From CAYXOX01 sp964466745 (GTDB lineage: Bacteria; Pseudomonadota; Alphaproteobacteria; Rhodobacterales; Rhodobacteraceae): a DNA stretch of 7,868 nt. The notes beneath the pieces are model-generated. The model did not search any database and had not been told where the DNA came from. It was given only the letters and a program-made list of their open reading frames with translations. This document shows positions 1-5,877 of the stretch, piece by piece. The DNA is taken from positions 1 through 7,868 of the forward strand of contig CAYXOX010000139.1 in assembly GCA_964466745.1 (NCBI GenBank), read 5' to 3'. Both the position numbers and the translations under genes were made by a program. Position 1 is the first letter of the stretch, and each line of letters begins with the position of its first letter.

Positions 1-246
1 GTAGTGCTGCAGCCGGTTCGGGCTGTCGCCGTAGCGGCCGTCGGTGGGGCGCCGGGAGGGCTGCACATAGGCTGCCGCCCAGGGCGCGGGGCCGAGCGCG
101 CGCAGCGTGGTTGCCGGGTGGAACGTGCCGGCCCCCACCTCCATGTCGTAGGGTTGCAGGCTGGCGCAACCGCGTTCGGCCCAGTAGGCCTGCAGGCGCA
201 GGATGATCTCCTGGAAACTCCGCGGCGTCGAAGAGGTGGCTGGCAT
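1..246 (-). CDS. glyQ: Glycyl-tRNA synthetase alpha subunit, N-terminal part
   Basis: Partial gene: 82 codons are visible and the rest lies beyond position 1. The protein is the catalytic (class II) alpha subunit of the alpha2beta2 glycyl-tRNA synthetase, which makes glycyl-AMP and charges tRNA-Gly in the cytoplasm together with GlyS. The reading shows the family's N-terminal block: FQEIILRLQAYWAERGC, then the near-invariant QPYDMEVGAGTFHPAT, then AAYVQPSRRPTDGRYG and NRLQHY at the window edge. I chose the ATG at 246 because GGAG sits 5 nt upstream of it, giving MPATSSTPRSFQE. An in-frame ATG at 270 (adding eight residues, MTDAPGAR) has no good ribosome site and lies inside a 12-nt tandem duplication. 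A promoter lies about 75 bp upstream. The gene is divergent from the exported protein at 657. The family assignment is secure; the exact start is less so. Confidence 0.97.
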   Translation of the reverse strand, partial: MPATSSTPRSFQEIILRLQAYWAERGCASLQPYDMEVGAGTFHPATTLRALGPAPWAAAYVQPSRRPTDGRYGDSPNRLQHY

Positions 247-321
247 CCGGGCTCCGGGGGCGTCGGTCATGGCATCGGTCAGGGCATCGGGCGAGGTGCC
301 CGCGGGCGTGCGCGCGGCCCG

Positions 322-350
322 GCTATAGGCGCGGGCCGTTGGGGCGTCAA
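322..350 (-). promoter_or_regulatory. Predicted sigma70-type promoter for glyQ
   Basis: On the minus strand, TTGACG (350 to 345) is followed by a 17-nt spacer and TATAGC (327 to 322), that is 5/6 and 4/6 matches to the consensus. Transcription would start near 315 and give a leader of about 70 nt before glyQ. The -35 box overlaps a 6-bp inverted repeat, GCCGTT/AACGGC (335-340 and 349-354), which could be an operator or chance. This is a prediction from sequence only. Confidence 0.5.
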
Positions 351-364
351 CGGCGCGCGCAGAT

Positions 365-395
365 TTGAGGTGCGCCCTCCGCCTGCTCTGATAAT
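365..395 (+). promoter_or_regulatory. Weak promoter-like pair facing the gene at 657
   Basis: TTGAGG (365-370) and GATAAT (390-395) are separated by 19 nt, which is longer than the ideal 17. The GATAAT stands out in this very GC-rich region and matches five of six consensus positions. If used, it would give a leader of about 255 nt before the ATG at 657. It could be chance. Confidence 0.25.
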
Positions 396-656
396 GTTGC
401 AATCGTGCGCGCCGGCGGGCATTGGCGCCGCGTTGCGGGCGCGCCGGTCGCAAGGCGCGTCGTATCGGGCCTCTGGGTCCGGCGTTTGCAAAGGCTCGCT
501 CGCCCCGGCAGGGAGCGCGGCAGTACCGCGCCCCGCTGTTCATGTCGGGCGCCCAGACGGCCTGCGGCGAGAGCGGGGGCGCGGGGCTGGCAGGCACGAA
601 CGGGGCAAGGGCGGCGACCGGACGACGAGACGGGCAGGGCAGGGAACAGGCGGAAC

Positions 657-2405
657 ATGAAGAACATCGTGGCAGGGCTCATCCTCGCCCTCGGCATCGC
701 CGCGGGCGCGGCGGCGCAATCCGAGCGTGTGTACATCCAGATCGAGGCGCAGCCGGGGCCGATCGACGGGTTCGAACGCGCCGAGGCCTACGCCTCCGCA
801 TTGCCGGATGTGGCCGGATACCGGATGGAAACGGGCTGGTACGCCATCGCGCTGGGGCCCTTCGAGAGGTCCGATGCCGAGGCGATCCTGCGCAGCTACC
901 GCGCCGCCGGGCAGATCCCTCGCGACAGCTTCATCGCCTTCCCGCAAGCCTACGGCGAGCGCTTCTGGCCCCCCGGCGTCGACACGCCGCCGGGCTTCGC
1001 ACGGGAGGCCGCCTTGCGCCCCGGCACGGCCGCAGGGGCCGATCCCGAGCCGGTCGCGCTGGCCCCGGAAGAGCCGCTCTTCGAAGAGACGCTCTCGGAG
1101 GCGCGCGCCGGCGAGGCCGCGCTTTCACGCACCGAGCGGGCCGATCTGCAGGTGGCGCTGGAGTGGGCCGGGTACTACAGCGGCGCGATCGACGGGCTGA
1201 TCGGCCCCGCGACGCGCCGCGCCATGGCCGCCTGGCAGAGCGCGCGGGCCTTCGAGGCGACCGGTGTGCTCACGACGGCGCAGCGCGCCGCCCTCCTGCG
1301 CGAATACGCCGCCCCGCTCGAGGGCATGGACATGGCGCCGGTGCGCGATGCCGAGGCCGGGATCGAGCTGGTGATGCCCACCGGCGTGGTGGGCACCCGC
1401 GAGGTGGCGCCGCCCTTCGTGCGCTACATGGCGACGACGGATCTGGAGGCCGAGGTGCTGCTCATCAGCCAGCCGGGCGACCAGTCGACGCTCTTCGGGC
1501 TCTACGAGATCCTCCAGACCCTCGAGATCATGCCGCTCGAGGGGCCCCGCGAACGGGGCGCGCGCAGTTTCGAGATCAACGGCAGCGACGCTGCGCGGCA
1601 CAGCTTCGCAACCGCCCGCCTCGAGGACGGCGCCATCAAGGGCTTCGTGCTCGTCTGGCCGGCGGGTGACGAGGAACGCCGCCGGCGCGTACTCGCGGAG
1701 ATGCAGGCGGGATTCCGGGTGCTGCCGGGCGCGCTGCCGGCCACAGCCGGTTCCGGCGCCGTCGACGGGCTCGATCTCGTCGCGGGGCTCTCGGTGCGCC
1801 GCCCGCGGCTTTCGCGCAGCGGTGTCTGGATCGATGAAGAGGGGCGGGTGCTGACCAGCGCCGAGGCCACCGACGGGTGCGCGCGCATCACCCTCGACGG
1901 CGACGTGGAAGCCCGCGAGGCCTTCCGCGACGCGGCGCTCGGCGTTTCGGTACTTGCCCCGCAGGAGCGGCTGGCGCCCGGGGCCGTCGCCCGGTTCCGG
2001 GAGGCGCTGCCGCCGCTGCGCTCGGAGATCGCGGTTGCGGGATATTCCTACGAAGGCCGCCTCGGGGCGCCCACGCTCACCTTCGGCGCGCTTGCCGAGA
2101 ATACCGGCCTCAATGGCGAGGCGGACGTCGCGCGCCTTTCACTGCCGACGCTCCCGGGCGACGTGGGCGGCCCCGTCTTCGATGGTGGAGGGTTGGTGCT
2201 CGGCACGCTTCTCGGTGCGTCCGACGGCGCCCGCCGCCTGCCCGAGGGCGTTCAGTTCGCCGCCCAGGCGCCGGCGGTGCTGGCGCGGCTCGGCGAGGCC
2301 GGAATCGCCGCCCGGACGGCGCCAGCCTCGCCGGAGGCCATGGCCCCGGAGGATCTGGTGGGCCTCGCCCAGCGTCTGACCGTGCTGGTGAGCTGCTGGG
2401 ACTGA
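657..2405 (+). CDS. Exported SPOR-like / peptidoglycan-binding / degenerate trypsin-fold protein
   Basis: The protein has 582 residues. Residues 1-20 form a signal peptide (MKN, hydrophobic run, AAA-Q cleavage site), so it should act in the periplasm. Residues 23-95 resemble a SPOR-type repeat (VYIQIEAQP, then GWYAIALGPF). Residues 158-215 are a PG_binding_1-like repeat (LQVALEWAGYYSGAIDGLIG, then ATRRAMAAWQ), expected to bind cell-wall peptidoglycan. Residues 235-355 have no function I can name. Residues 385-545 look like a trypsin-like beta-barrel (GVWIDEEGRVLTSAE, then LPGDVGGPVFD). In active members the corresponding motifs are TNAH and GNSGGP; here Glu403 replaces His and Val503 replaces Ser, with only a candidate Asp425 left, so I infer it is not a working protease. 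The mature protein has just two cysteines, C408 and C580, which could form a disulfide. The ATG at 657 was chosen for its signal peptide and an upstream AGG; the open frame to 405 looks non-coding. I recall annotated 'serine proteases' of this layout in Rhodobacteraceae, but did not check. Confidence 0.88.
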   Translation: MKNIVAGLILALGIAAGAAAQSERVYIQIEAQPGPIDGFERAEAYASALPDVAGYRMETGWYAIALGPFERSDAEAILRSYRAAGQIPRDSFIAFPQAYGERFWPPGVDTPPGFAREAALRPGTAAGADPEPVALAPEEPLFEETLSEARAGEAALSRTERADLQVALEWAGYYSGAIDGLIGPATRRAMAAWQSARAFEATGVLTTAQRAALLREYAAPLEGMDMAPVRDAEAGIELVMPTGVVGTREVAPPFVRYMATTDLEAEVLLISQPGDQSTLFGLYEILQTLEIMPLEGPRERGARSFEINGSDAARHSFATARLEDGAIKGFVLVWPAGDEERRRRVLAEMQAGFRVLPGALPATAGSGAVDGLDLVAGLSVRRPRLSRSGVWIDEEGRVLTSAEATDGCARITLDGDVEAREAFRDAALGVSVLAPQERLAPGAVARFREALPPLRSEIAVAGYSYEGRLGAPTLTFGALAENTGLNGEADVARLSLPTLPGDVGGPVFDGGGLVLGTLLGASDGARRLPEGVQFAAQAPAVLARLGEAGIAARTAPASPEAMAPEDLVGLAQRLTVLVSCWD

Positions 2406-2408
2406 TCT

Positions 2409-3857
2409 TCAGGCGCGCCAGAAGGCCACCGTGAAGAGGACGAACACGACCAGCAGTTCCAGCCGCCCGATCAGCATCGCGATGGAGAGCAGCCACTTGG
2501 CGGCATCGTTGAGGCCCCCGAAGTTGCCCGCCGGTCCGATCTCGGGCCCGAGGCCCGGCCCGATGTTGCCCAGCGCCGTGGCCGCCCCGGACAGCGCGGT
2601 GATGAAATCGAGCCCGGTGAAGCCGAGCAGCACCGACAGAACACCCAGCGAGACGATGAAGAACAGGAAGAACGACATCACCGAGTTGAGCACGTCGTCG
2701 TCCACCGCGCGGCCCTCGTAGCGGGGCGTGAAGACGCCATGGGGCGAGTGGATGCGGCGGATCTGCGCGTTCACCGCCGCGAAAAGGAGCTGGTAGCGAA
2801 AGATCTTCACCGAGCAGGTCGTGGAGCCCGAGCATCCGCCGATCAGGCCGATGAAGAAGATCGCCGTTACCGGCAGGGCGCCCCACAACATGTAATCAGC
2901 GCTGGAAAATCCCGCGCCGGTGATGATCGAGACGGTGTTGAAGAGCGCGCCGCGCAACCCCTCCTCGCCCGGCGCGATCCCCGTGGCCCAGAGCCAGAGC
3001 GTGAGGCCGGACACCGCCACGGCGAGAACCGTGAAGAAGGCGCGGATCTGGCTGTCGCGCCAAAGCGGCGCCGCGGTGCCGGCCATGAGCTGGACATAGC
3101 GGACGTAGGGAAGCGCCGAGAGGATCATGAAGGTGATGCAGACGTATTGCGCACCGGCCCCGAAGGCGCCGAACGAAGAATCGTAGTTGGCCATGCCCCC
3201 CGTCGCCAGCGTCGTCATCGCGTGGGACATCGCATCGAAGCCTTCCATCCCGGCCGCGTAGTAGGCCACCGTGCACGCCACCGTGAGCCCTACGTAGATC
3301 ACCGAGATCCGGCCCGCGATCTCCGTGGCCCGTGGCAGGATCTTGCCCATCGTGTCGAAGGCTTCGGCCCGGAAGATCTGCATCCCGCCGACCCTCAGTT
3401 CGGGCAGGAACACCATGGCAACGACGATGATCCCGATGCCGCCGAGCCATTGCAGGATCGCGCGCCAGAGCAGGAGGCCCTCCGGCAGGGTGTCGAGCCC
3501 GGTGATCACCGTGGAGCCGGTGGTCGTCAGCCCCGACATCGCCTCGAAATAGGCATCGGTGAAACTGGCTGCCGTGGCGCCGTTCATGAACGGCAGGGCA
3601 CCGAAGGCCGGCAGCACCGCCCAGATCCCCGTCGTCACGAGGAAGGTCTGCTGGATGGTCAGGCCCTGGCTCTTGGCGTTGCTGCATGCGATCGCGAGCG
3701 CGGCGCCGACGAGCGAGGTGAGCACGCTGGACTCGAGGAAGCCCGGCCAGTGGCCATTTCCCGCGGCCAGATCGAACCCGAGCGGAACGAGCATTGCCGC
3801 CCCGAGCGTGGCCAGCAGAAGGCCGATGACATATCCCACGGGACGGAAATCGATCAT
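2409..3857 (-). CDS. trkH: TrkH/KtrB-family potassium uptake channel subunit
   Basis: The protein has 482 residues and is an inner-membrane, pore-forming subunit of a Trk-type K+ uptake system, normally gated by a cytoplasmic NAD(H)/ATP-binding TrkA ring. It shows four M1-P-M2 repeats. Selectivity-filter loops are visible at TTTGS (111-115), ATGG (218-221), TGAGF (313-317) and GNIGPG (430-435). The family loop GGCSGSTTCSVKIFRYQ is at 340-356 and the C-terminus is GRLELLVVFVLF. The start at 3857 (MIDFRPVGYVIGLLLA) was chosen because hydrophobic family sequence begins there; the frame stays open far upstream but encodes nothing membrane-like. No Shine-Dalgarno is visible, while a perfect TTGACA lies 34-39 nt upstream, so the message may be nearly leaderless. 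No trkA is present in the window. The gene converges on its neighbour with 3 nt between stops and no room for a terminator. TrkH versus TrkG/KtrB naming is uncertain. Confidence 0.93.
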   Translation of the reverse strand: MIDFRPVGYVIGLLLATLGAAMLVPLGFDLAAGNGHWPGFLESSVLTSLVGAALAIACSNAKSQGLTIQQTFLVTTGIWAVLPAFGALPFMNGATAASFTDAYFEAMSGLTTTGSTVITGLDTLPEGLLLWRAILQWLGGIGIIVVAMVFLPELRVGGMQIFRAEAFDTMGKILPRATEIAGRISVIYVGLTVACTVAYYAAGMEGFDAMSHAMTTLATGGMANYDSSFGAFGAGAQYVCITFMILSALPYVRYVQLMAGTAAPLWRDSQIRAFFTVLAVAVSGLTLWLWATGIAPGEEGLRGALFNTVSIITGAGFSSADYMLWGALPVTAIFFIGLIGGCSGSTTCSVKIFRYQLLFAAVNAQIRRIHSPHGVFTPRYEGRAVDDDVLNSVMSFFLFFIVSLGVLSVLLGFTGLDFITALSGAATALGNIGPGLGPEIGPAGNFGGLNDAAKWLLSIAMLIGRLELLVVFVLFTVAFWRA

Positions 3858-3867
3858 TTCGATGCGA

Positions 3868-3896
3868 GCGATGCCGTTCGGCGCCCGCGCTGTCAA
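3868..3896 (-). promoter_or_regulatory. Possible trkH promoter (perfect -35, poor -10)
   Basis: On the minus strand TTGACA (3896 to 3891) is a perfect -35 consensus hexamer. At 17-nt spacing the -10 position reads CATCGC, a poor match. Transcription would begin around 3861, only a few bases before the trkH ATG at 3857. The hexamer itself is clear, but its use is inferred. Confidence 0.3.
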
Positions 3897-4160
3897 GCTC
3901 GCCCGCGGCGGGGGTGCAGGGCTTCCAGCGTGCACCCGGAGCGCCCGGCGCGATGTGCCAAAGCGCGCTTCGGGGGGATTCGGCGACGCGCTCCGAACGC
4001 ATGCAGCGGCATGCCGGCGCGCGCCGGGGCGTTTGCGCGGGCGCACCGAATTGGGGGCGTGGCGGAAGCGCGCACCCAACTCCGTGAACAGTCTTGCGCG
4101 CTCCGGGCGGCTTCGGGGGTGGTTGTTGCCGGTTTGGAAACCTGCCTGAAAAACGGGCGT

Positions 4161-4188
4161 CCGATTGCCTTTTCGCTGCCGCAATCGG
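4161..4188. repeat. Inverted repeat upstream of the nuclease-fold gene
   Basis: CCGATTGC (4161-4168) and GCAATCGG (4181-4188) are perfect 8-bp inverted arms around a 12-nt centre. An outer 5-bp pair, CTGAA (4146-4150) and TTCAG (4191-4195), could extend the structure. It ends 18 bp before the ATG at 4207. It could be an operator for a dimeric regulator or a hairpin in the leader. It has no T-tract, so it is unlikely to be a terminator. Confidence 0.5.
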
Positions 4189-4206
4189 CCTTCAGACAAC
4201 GCTGTC

Positions 4207-4998
4207 ATGGATGACGAGTATCTCGGATTGAAGCGCGCGAAGATGAGCCGGTTTGCCCGGCGGCGTTGGCGTGGCGAAGATGAAGCCGGTCTCGGGACCG
4301 ATTTGCCGGGCCTTCTGAAGAAGCTCGAGGACGTGCCAATCCCGATGCCGGACCAGCAGCCCGTCAGTTCGCGCACGCTGCGGGTCTGCGCCATTGCCAT
4401 GCTCGCCGCCGCGGCGGCGCTGCCGGCGATCGCCACCATGGTCGAGGGCGGTGTCGGCGGCCCGCCGATGCTGCTTCCCGGCACGGCGCAGCTTGCCGCC
4501 GCCCCCGAATCCGCCGCGCCCGGGCCGGCCGGGTCCACGGGGGTGGCGATGCCGGGCATGCTCGACCGCCGGGTCGGCAGCTTCGTGCCGGCGCCGCCCG
4601 CTCCAGCGGCGCCGGCCGGGGGGGCGGGCGCTCCGGTCTTCGTTTCTGCGCCACTGCGGCTCGACTGCACTGTTCGTGCCGTCGTCGATGGCGACACGGT
4701 GCGGATGAGCTGCGGGGGCGGAGACGAGGTGCTGGCACGGCTCACCGGCTTCGATGCGCCCGAGCTTTCGAGGCCGTCCTGCGGCCGGGAGGCCGCGCTC
4801 GGCTTCGAGGCGCGGGTGGAACTCGAGCGCCTGCTCGTCGGCGCCGAACAACTCGAGGTGCGCACACAGGGTGCCGACCGCTACAACCGGACGCTCGCCG
4901 AAATGCGCGTTGACGGCGCGCCGGTGGCCGACCGCATGATCGCGGCAGGCTTCGCCCGTCCCTATGACGGCGGCATGCGAACCGGCTGGTGCGACTGA
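4207..4998 (+). CDS. Membrane-anchored staphylococcal-nuclease-fold (thermonuclease family) protein
   Basis: The protein has 263 residues. Residues 1-56 are a basic, likely cytoplasmic N-terminus (KRAKMSRFARRRWR). Residues 58-79 form one hydrophobic helix (LRVCAIAMLAAAAALPAIA). Residues 80-150 are a Pro/Ala/Gly-rich linker, and 152-263 are an SNase-like domain on the periplasmic side. Family residues are present: the VVDGDT calcium-site motif with D161 and D163, R178, D183 and E186 in ARLTGFDAPE, and R228 in DRYNRTLAEM. These match Arg35, Asp40, Glu43 and Arg87 of staphylococcal nuclease, so a calcium-dependent phosphodiesterase cleaving DNA or RNA is plausible. Asn227 stands where Gly is usual. 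Four cysteines in the domain (154, 168, 192, 262) could form disulfides. The start is uncertain: neither the ATG at 4207 nor the one at 4243 has a good ribosome site, and a TTG lies at 4165. The gene stands alone between divergent trkH and a terminator. Confidence 0.87.
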   Translation: MDDEYLGLKRAKMSRFARRRWRGEDEAGLGTDLPGLLKKLEDVPIPMPDQQPVSSRTLRVCAIAMLAAAAALPAIATMVEGGVGGPPMLLPGTAQLAAAPESAAPGPAGSTGVAMPGMLDRRVGSFVPAPPAPAAPAGGAGAPVFVSAPLRLDCTVRAVVDGDTVRMSCGGGDEVLARLTGFDAPELSRPSCGREAALGFEARVELERLLVGAEQLEVRTQGADRYNRTLAEMRVDGAPVADRMIAAGFARPYDGGMRTGWCD

Positions 4999-5008
4999 GG
5001 CGCAGCGT

Positions 5009-5026
5009 CGCCGTCGCGGCGTTTTT
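5009..5026 (+). terminator. Short intrinsic terminator after the nuclease-fold gene
   Basis: CGCCG (5009-5013), loop TCG, CGGCG (5017-5021), then five T (5022-5026). The all-GC 5-bp stem followed directly by a T-run, only 10 nt after the TGA at 4996-4998, is the arrangement of a Rho-independent terminator. The stem is short, so efficiency is uncertain. Confidence 0.6.
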
Positions 5027-5048
5027 CGACCGGGGCATCGAACCGCAG

Positions 5049-5077
5049 TTGGCAGGCGGTCGCGCGGCTGGTAGCGT
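5049..5077 (+). promoter_or_regulatory. Weak promoter candidate before the 69-aa ORF
   Basis: TTGGCA (5049-5054) and TAGCGT (5072-5077) are separated by 17 nt. The -35 is 5/6 to consensus and the -10 only 3/6. It lies between the preceding terminator and the ATG at 5110, where a promoter is needed if that ORF is a real independent gene. Confidence 0.25.
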
Positions 5078-5109
5078 TTACATGATTGTTACCTGCTGCC
5101 GCGTGACAC

Positions 5110-5319
5110 ATGCCTCATTCTCTGGATTCGCCCCTCCTCATTGCCGAGCATGACGAGGGCGGCGCCCTCGCCTGGATCTGGATCTGGTCGCCCGGCGACC
5201 GTGGTCCGCGCCTTGCGCACACCGCTTCCGAAATCGAGATGCTCGGCGCGGCCGTCTGCACCCATGGCACCTCGCTCGACGAGGCGCGCGGGTTCCTGGC
5301 GGCCCGGCAGCGGGCCTAG
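5110..5319 (+). CDS. Hypothetical 69-aa protein
   Basis: I do not recognise a family. The product begins MPHSLDSPLLIAEHDEGG and contains an aromatic patch, LAWIWIWSPGDRGPR, then an acidic stretch (TASEIEMLGA) and a short charged end (LDEARGFLAARQRA). It has no signal peptide or membrane helix and one cysteine. Codon use favours G or C in the third position, as in the flanking genes, and the stop is clean, which supports real coding. Against it, no Shine-Dalgarno precedes the ATG and the frame is short. It lies after a terminator and about 190 bp before nuoA on the same strand, so it is more likely an independent small gene than the first member of the nuo operon. A protein of this size could also be a chance open frame. 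Confidence 0.5.
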   Translation: MPHSLDSPLLIAEHDEGGALAWIWIWSPGDRGPRLAHTASEIEMLGAAVCTHGTSLDEARGFLAARQRA

Positions 5320-5349
5320 CACCGCGCGCCATGGCCCTGCGACATAGCC

Positions 5350-5364
5350 GCGCCCCCGGGGCGC
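5350..5364. repeat. GCGCCC-N3-GGGCGC inverted repeat upstream of nuoA
   Basis: Arms GCGCCC (5350-5355) and GGGCGC (5359-5364) flank a CCG centre. A second overlapping pair, GCCGCG (5347-5352) with CGCGGC (5369-5374), could form an alternative larger hairpin. It lies between the stop of the 69-aa ORF and the nuo promoter candidate. There is no T-tract. The same arms and spacing recur at 7122-7136 inside the operon. Confidence 0.4.
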
Positions 5365-5424
5365 AGGCCGCGGCAACTGGGCTAGGCTGCCCCCCACGGC
5401 GGGCAATCCTGCGCTGCGGCGACG

Positions 5425-5453
5425 TTGACCGTACCCGGCACGAGGGGTAGACC
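5425..5453 (+). promoter_or_regulatory. Predicted nuo operon promoter
   Basis: TTGACC (5425-5430), a 17-nt spacer and TAGACC (5448-5453) give a 5/6 -35 and a 3/6 -10, with ideal spacing. Transcription would start near 5460 and leave a leader of about 50 nt before the nuoA GTG. It is the best candidate between the 69-aa ORF and nuoA. Alphaproteobacterial -10 boxes are often degenerate. Confidence 0.4.
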
Positions 5454-5511
5454 GCAGACAACCCGGCCGGGGCTGCCTGCCTGCCCGGAAGGAGCGTGCA
5501 AGGAGCGCGAC

Positions 5512-5877
5512 GTGGAAGATCTTCTGCGAGAATACCTGCCCATCATGATCCTGCTCGGGCTCGCCATCGGGCTCGGGCTTCTGCTGATCCTCGCCGCGGC
5601 GGTGATCGCGTATCGCAGCCCGGACCCGGAGAAGGTCTCGGCCTACGAATGCGGCTTCAACGCCTTCGACGACGCCCGCATGAAGTTCGACGTGCGGTTC
5701 TACCTCGTGGCGATCCTGTTCATCATCTTCGACCTGGAAATCGCCTTCCTCTTTCCCTGGGCGGTGGCGTTCAAGGACGTGGGTATGGTCGGCTTCTGGT
5801 CGATGATGGTGTTTCTGGGCGTATTGACGGTGGGCTTCGTCTACGAATGGAAGAAGGGAGCGCTGGAGTGGGAGTAG
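5512..5877 (+). CDS. nuoA: NADH-quinone oxidoreductase subunit A
   Basis: The protein has 121 residues and is a small inner-membrane subunit of complex I (ND3 homologue), lying at the junction of the membrane arm with the quinone-binding module. Three hydrophobic helices are visible at about 8-33, 63-84 and 91-111. The conserved loop between the first two, SAYECGFNAFDDARMKFDVR, carries Cys47, the position linked to the active/deactive switch in mitochondrial ND3. The conserved acidic FDLE motif is at 73-76. The start is GTG at 5512, with AGGAG 6 nt upstream at 5501-5505; this gives the usual family length and N-terminus (EDLLREYLPI). It is the first gene of the operon and its end overlaps nuoB by 10 nt. 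Identification is certain. Confidence 0.98.
   Translation: MEDLLREYLPIMILLGLAIGLGLLLILAAAVIAYRSPDPEKVSAYECGFNAFDDARMKFDVRFYLVAILFIIFDLEIAFLFPWAVAFKDVGMVGFWSMMVFLGVLTVGFVYEWKKGALEWE

Larger units (their letters stand above)
247..656. other. Divergent intergenic region between glyQ and the exported pseudo-protease
   Basis: I see no convincing gene in these 410 bases. Open frames run through it on both strands, but this is expected at such GC content, and none has a recognisable protein or ribosome site. It holds the glyQ leader and promoter. It also holds a 12-nt tandem duplication at 265-288 (two units, 11/12 identical) and a weak plus-strand promoter-like pair near 365-395. No tRNA, terminator with a T-tract or mobile element is visible. 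Confidence 0.6.
3858..4206. other. Divergent intergenic region between trkH and the nuclease-fold gene
   Basis: I see no supported gene in these 349 bases. The frames open on both strands encode arginine- and alanine-rich sequence typical of shadow frames in GC-rich DNA. The trkH-proximal end carries the TTGACA hexamer. The other end (4131-4200) is less GC-rich and carries two inverted repeats, GGTTT/AAACC at 4131-4142 and an 8-bp pair at 4161-4188. It probably contains the promoters of both flanking genes. No clear promoter for the plus-strand gene was found. Confidence 0.55.

Noticed and set aside
405..656. 84-codon N-terminal extension of the exported protein
   Set aside because: The signal peptide begins at the ATG at 657. 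The upstream part is Arg-rich, and a start there would bury the signal peptide inside the protein.
4..660. Long plus-strand open frame of 218 codons across the glyQ region
   Set aside because: It is antisense to clear glyQ sequence, gives Arg/Gly-rich low-complexity protein, and has no ribosome site; it is a shadow frame of GC-rich DNA.
2406..2408. Shared terminator between the convergent genes
   Set aside because: Only 3 nt separate the stops, and I see no hairpin with a T-run on either strand around the junction.
4051..4125. tRNA-Leu-like GCGTGGCGGAA at 4057-4066
   Set aside because: No matching acceptor stem, anticodon arm or T-arm (GGTTCGA-type) follows on this strand.
2739..4214. 491-codon plus-strand frame antisense to trkH
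   Set aside because: Composition is His/Arg/Asp-rich, as expected from the complement of a hydrophobic GC-rich gene. The trkH reading is unmistakable.
3858..4865. Upstream open extension of trkH by about 335 codons
   Set aside because: It runs through the intergenic region and antisense to the nuclease-fold gene, with no membrane or family sequence before MIDFRPVGY.
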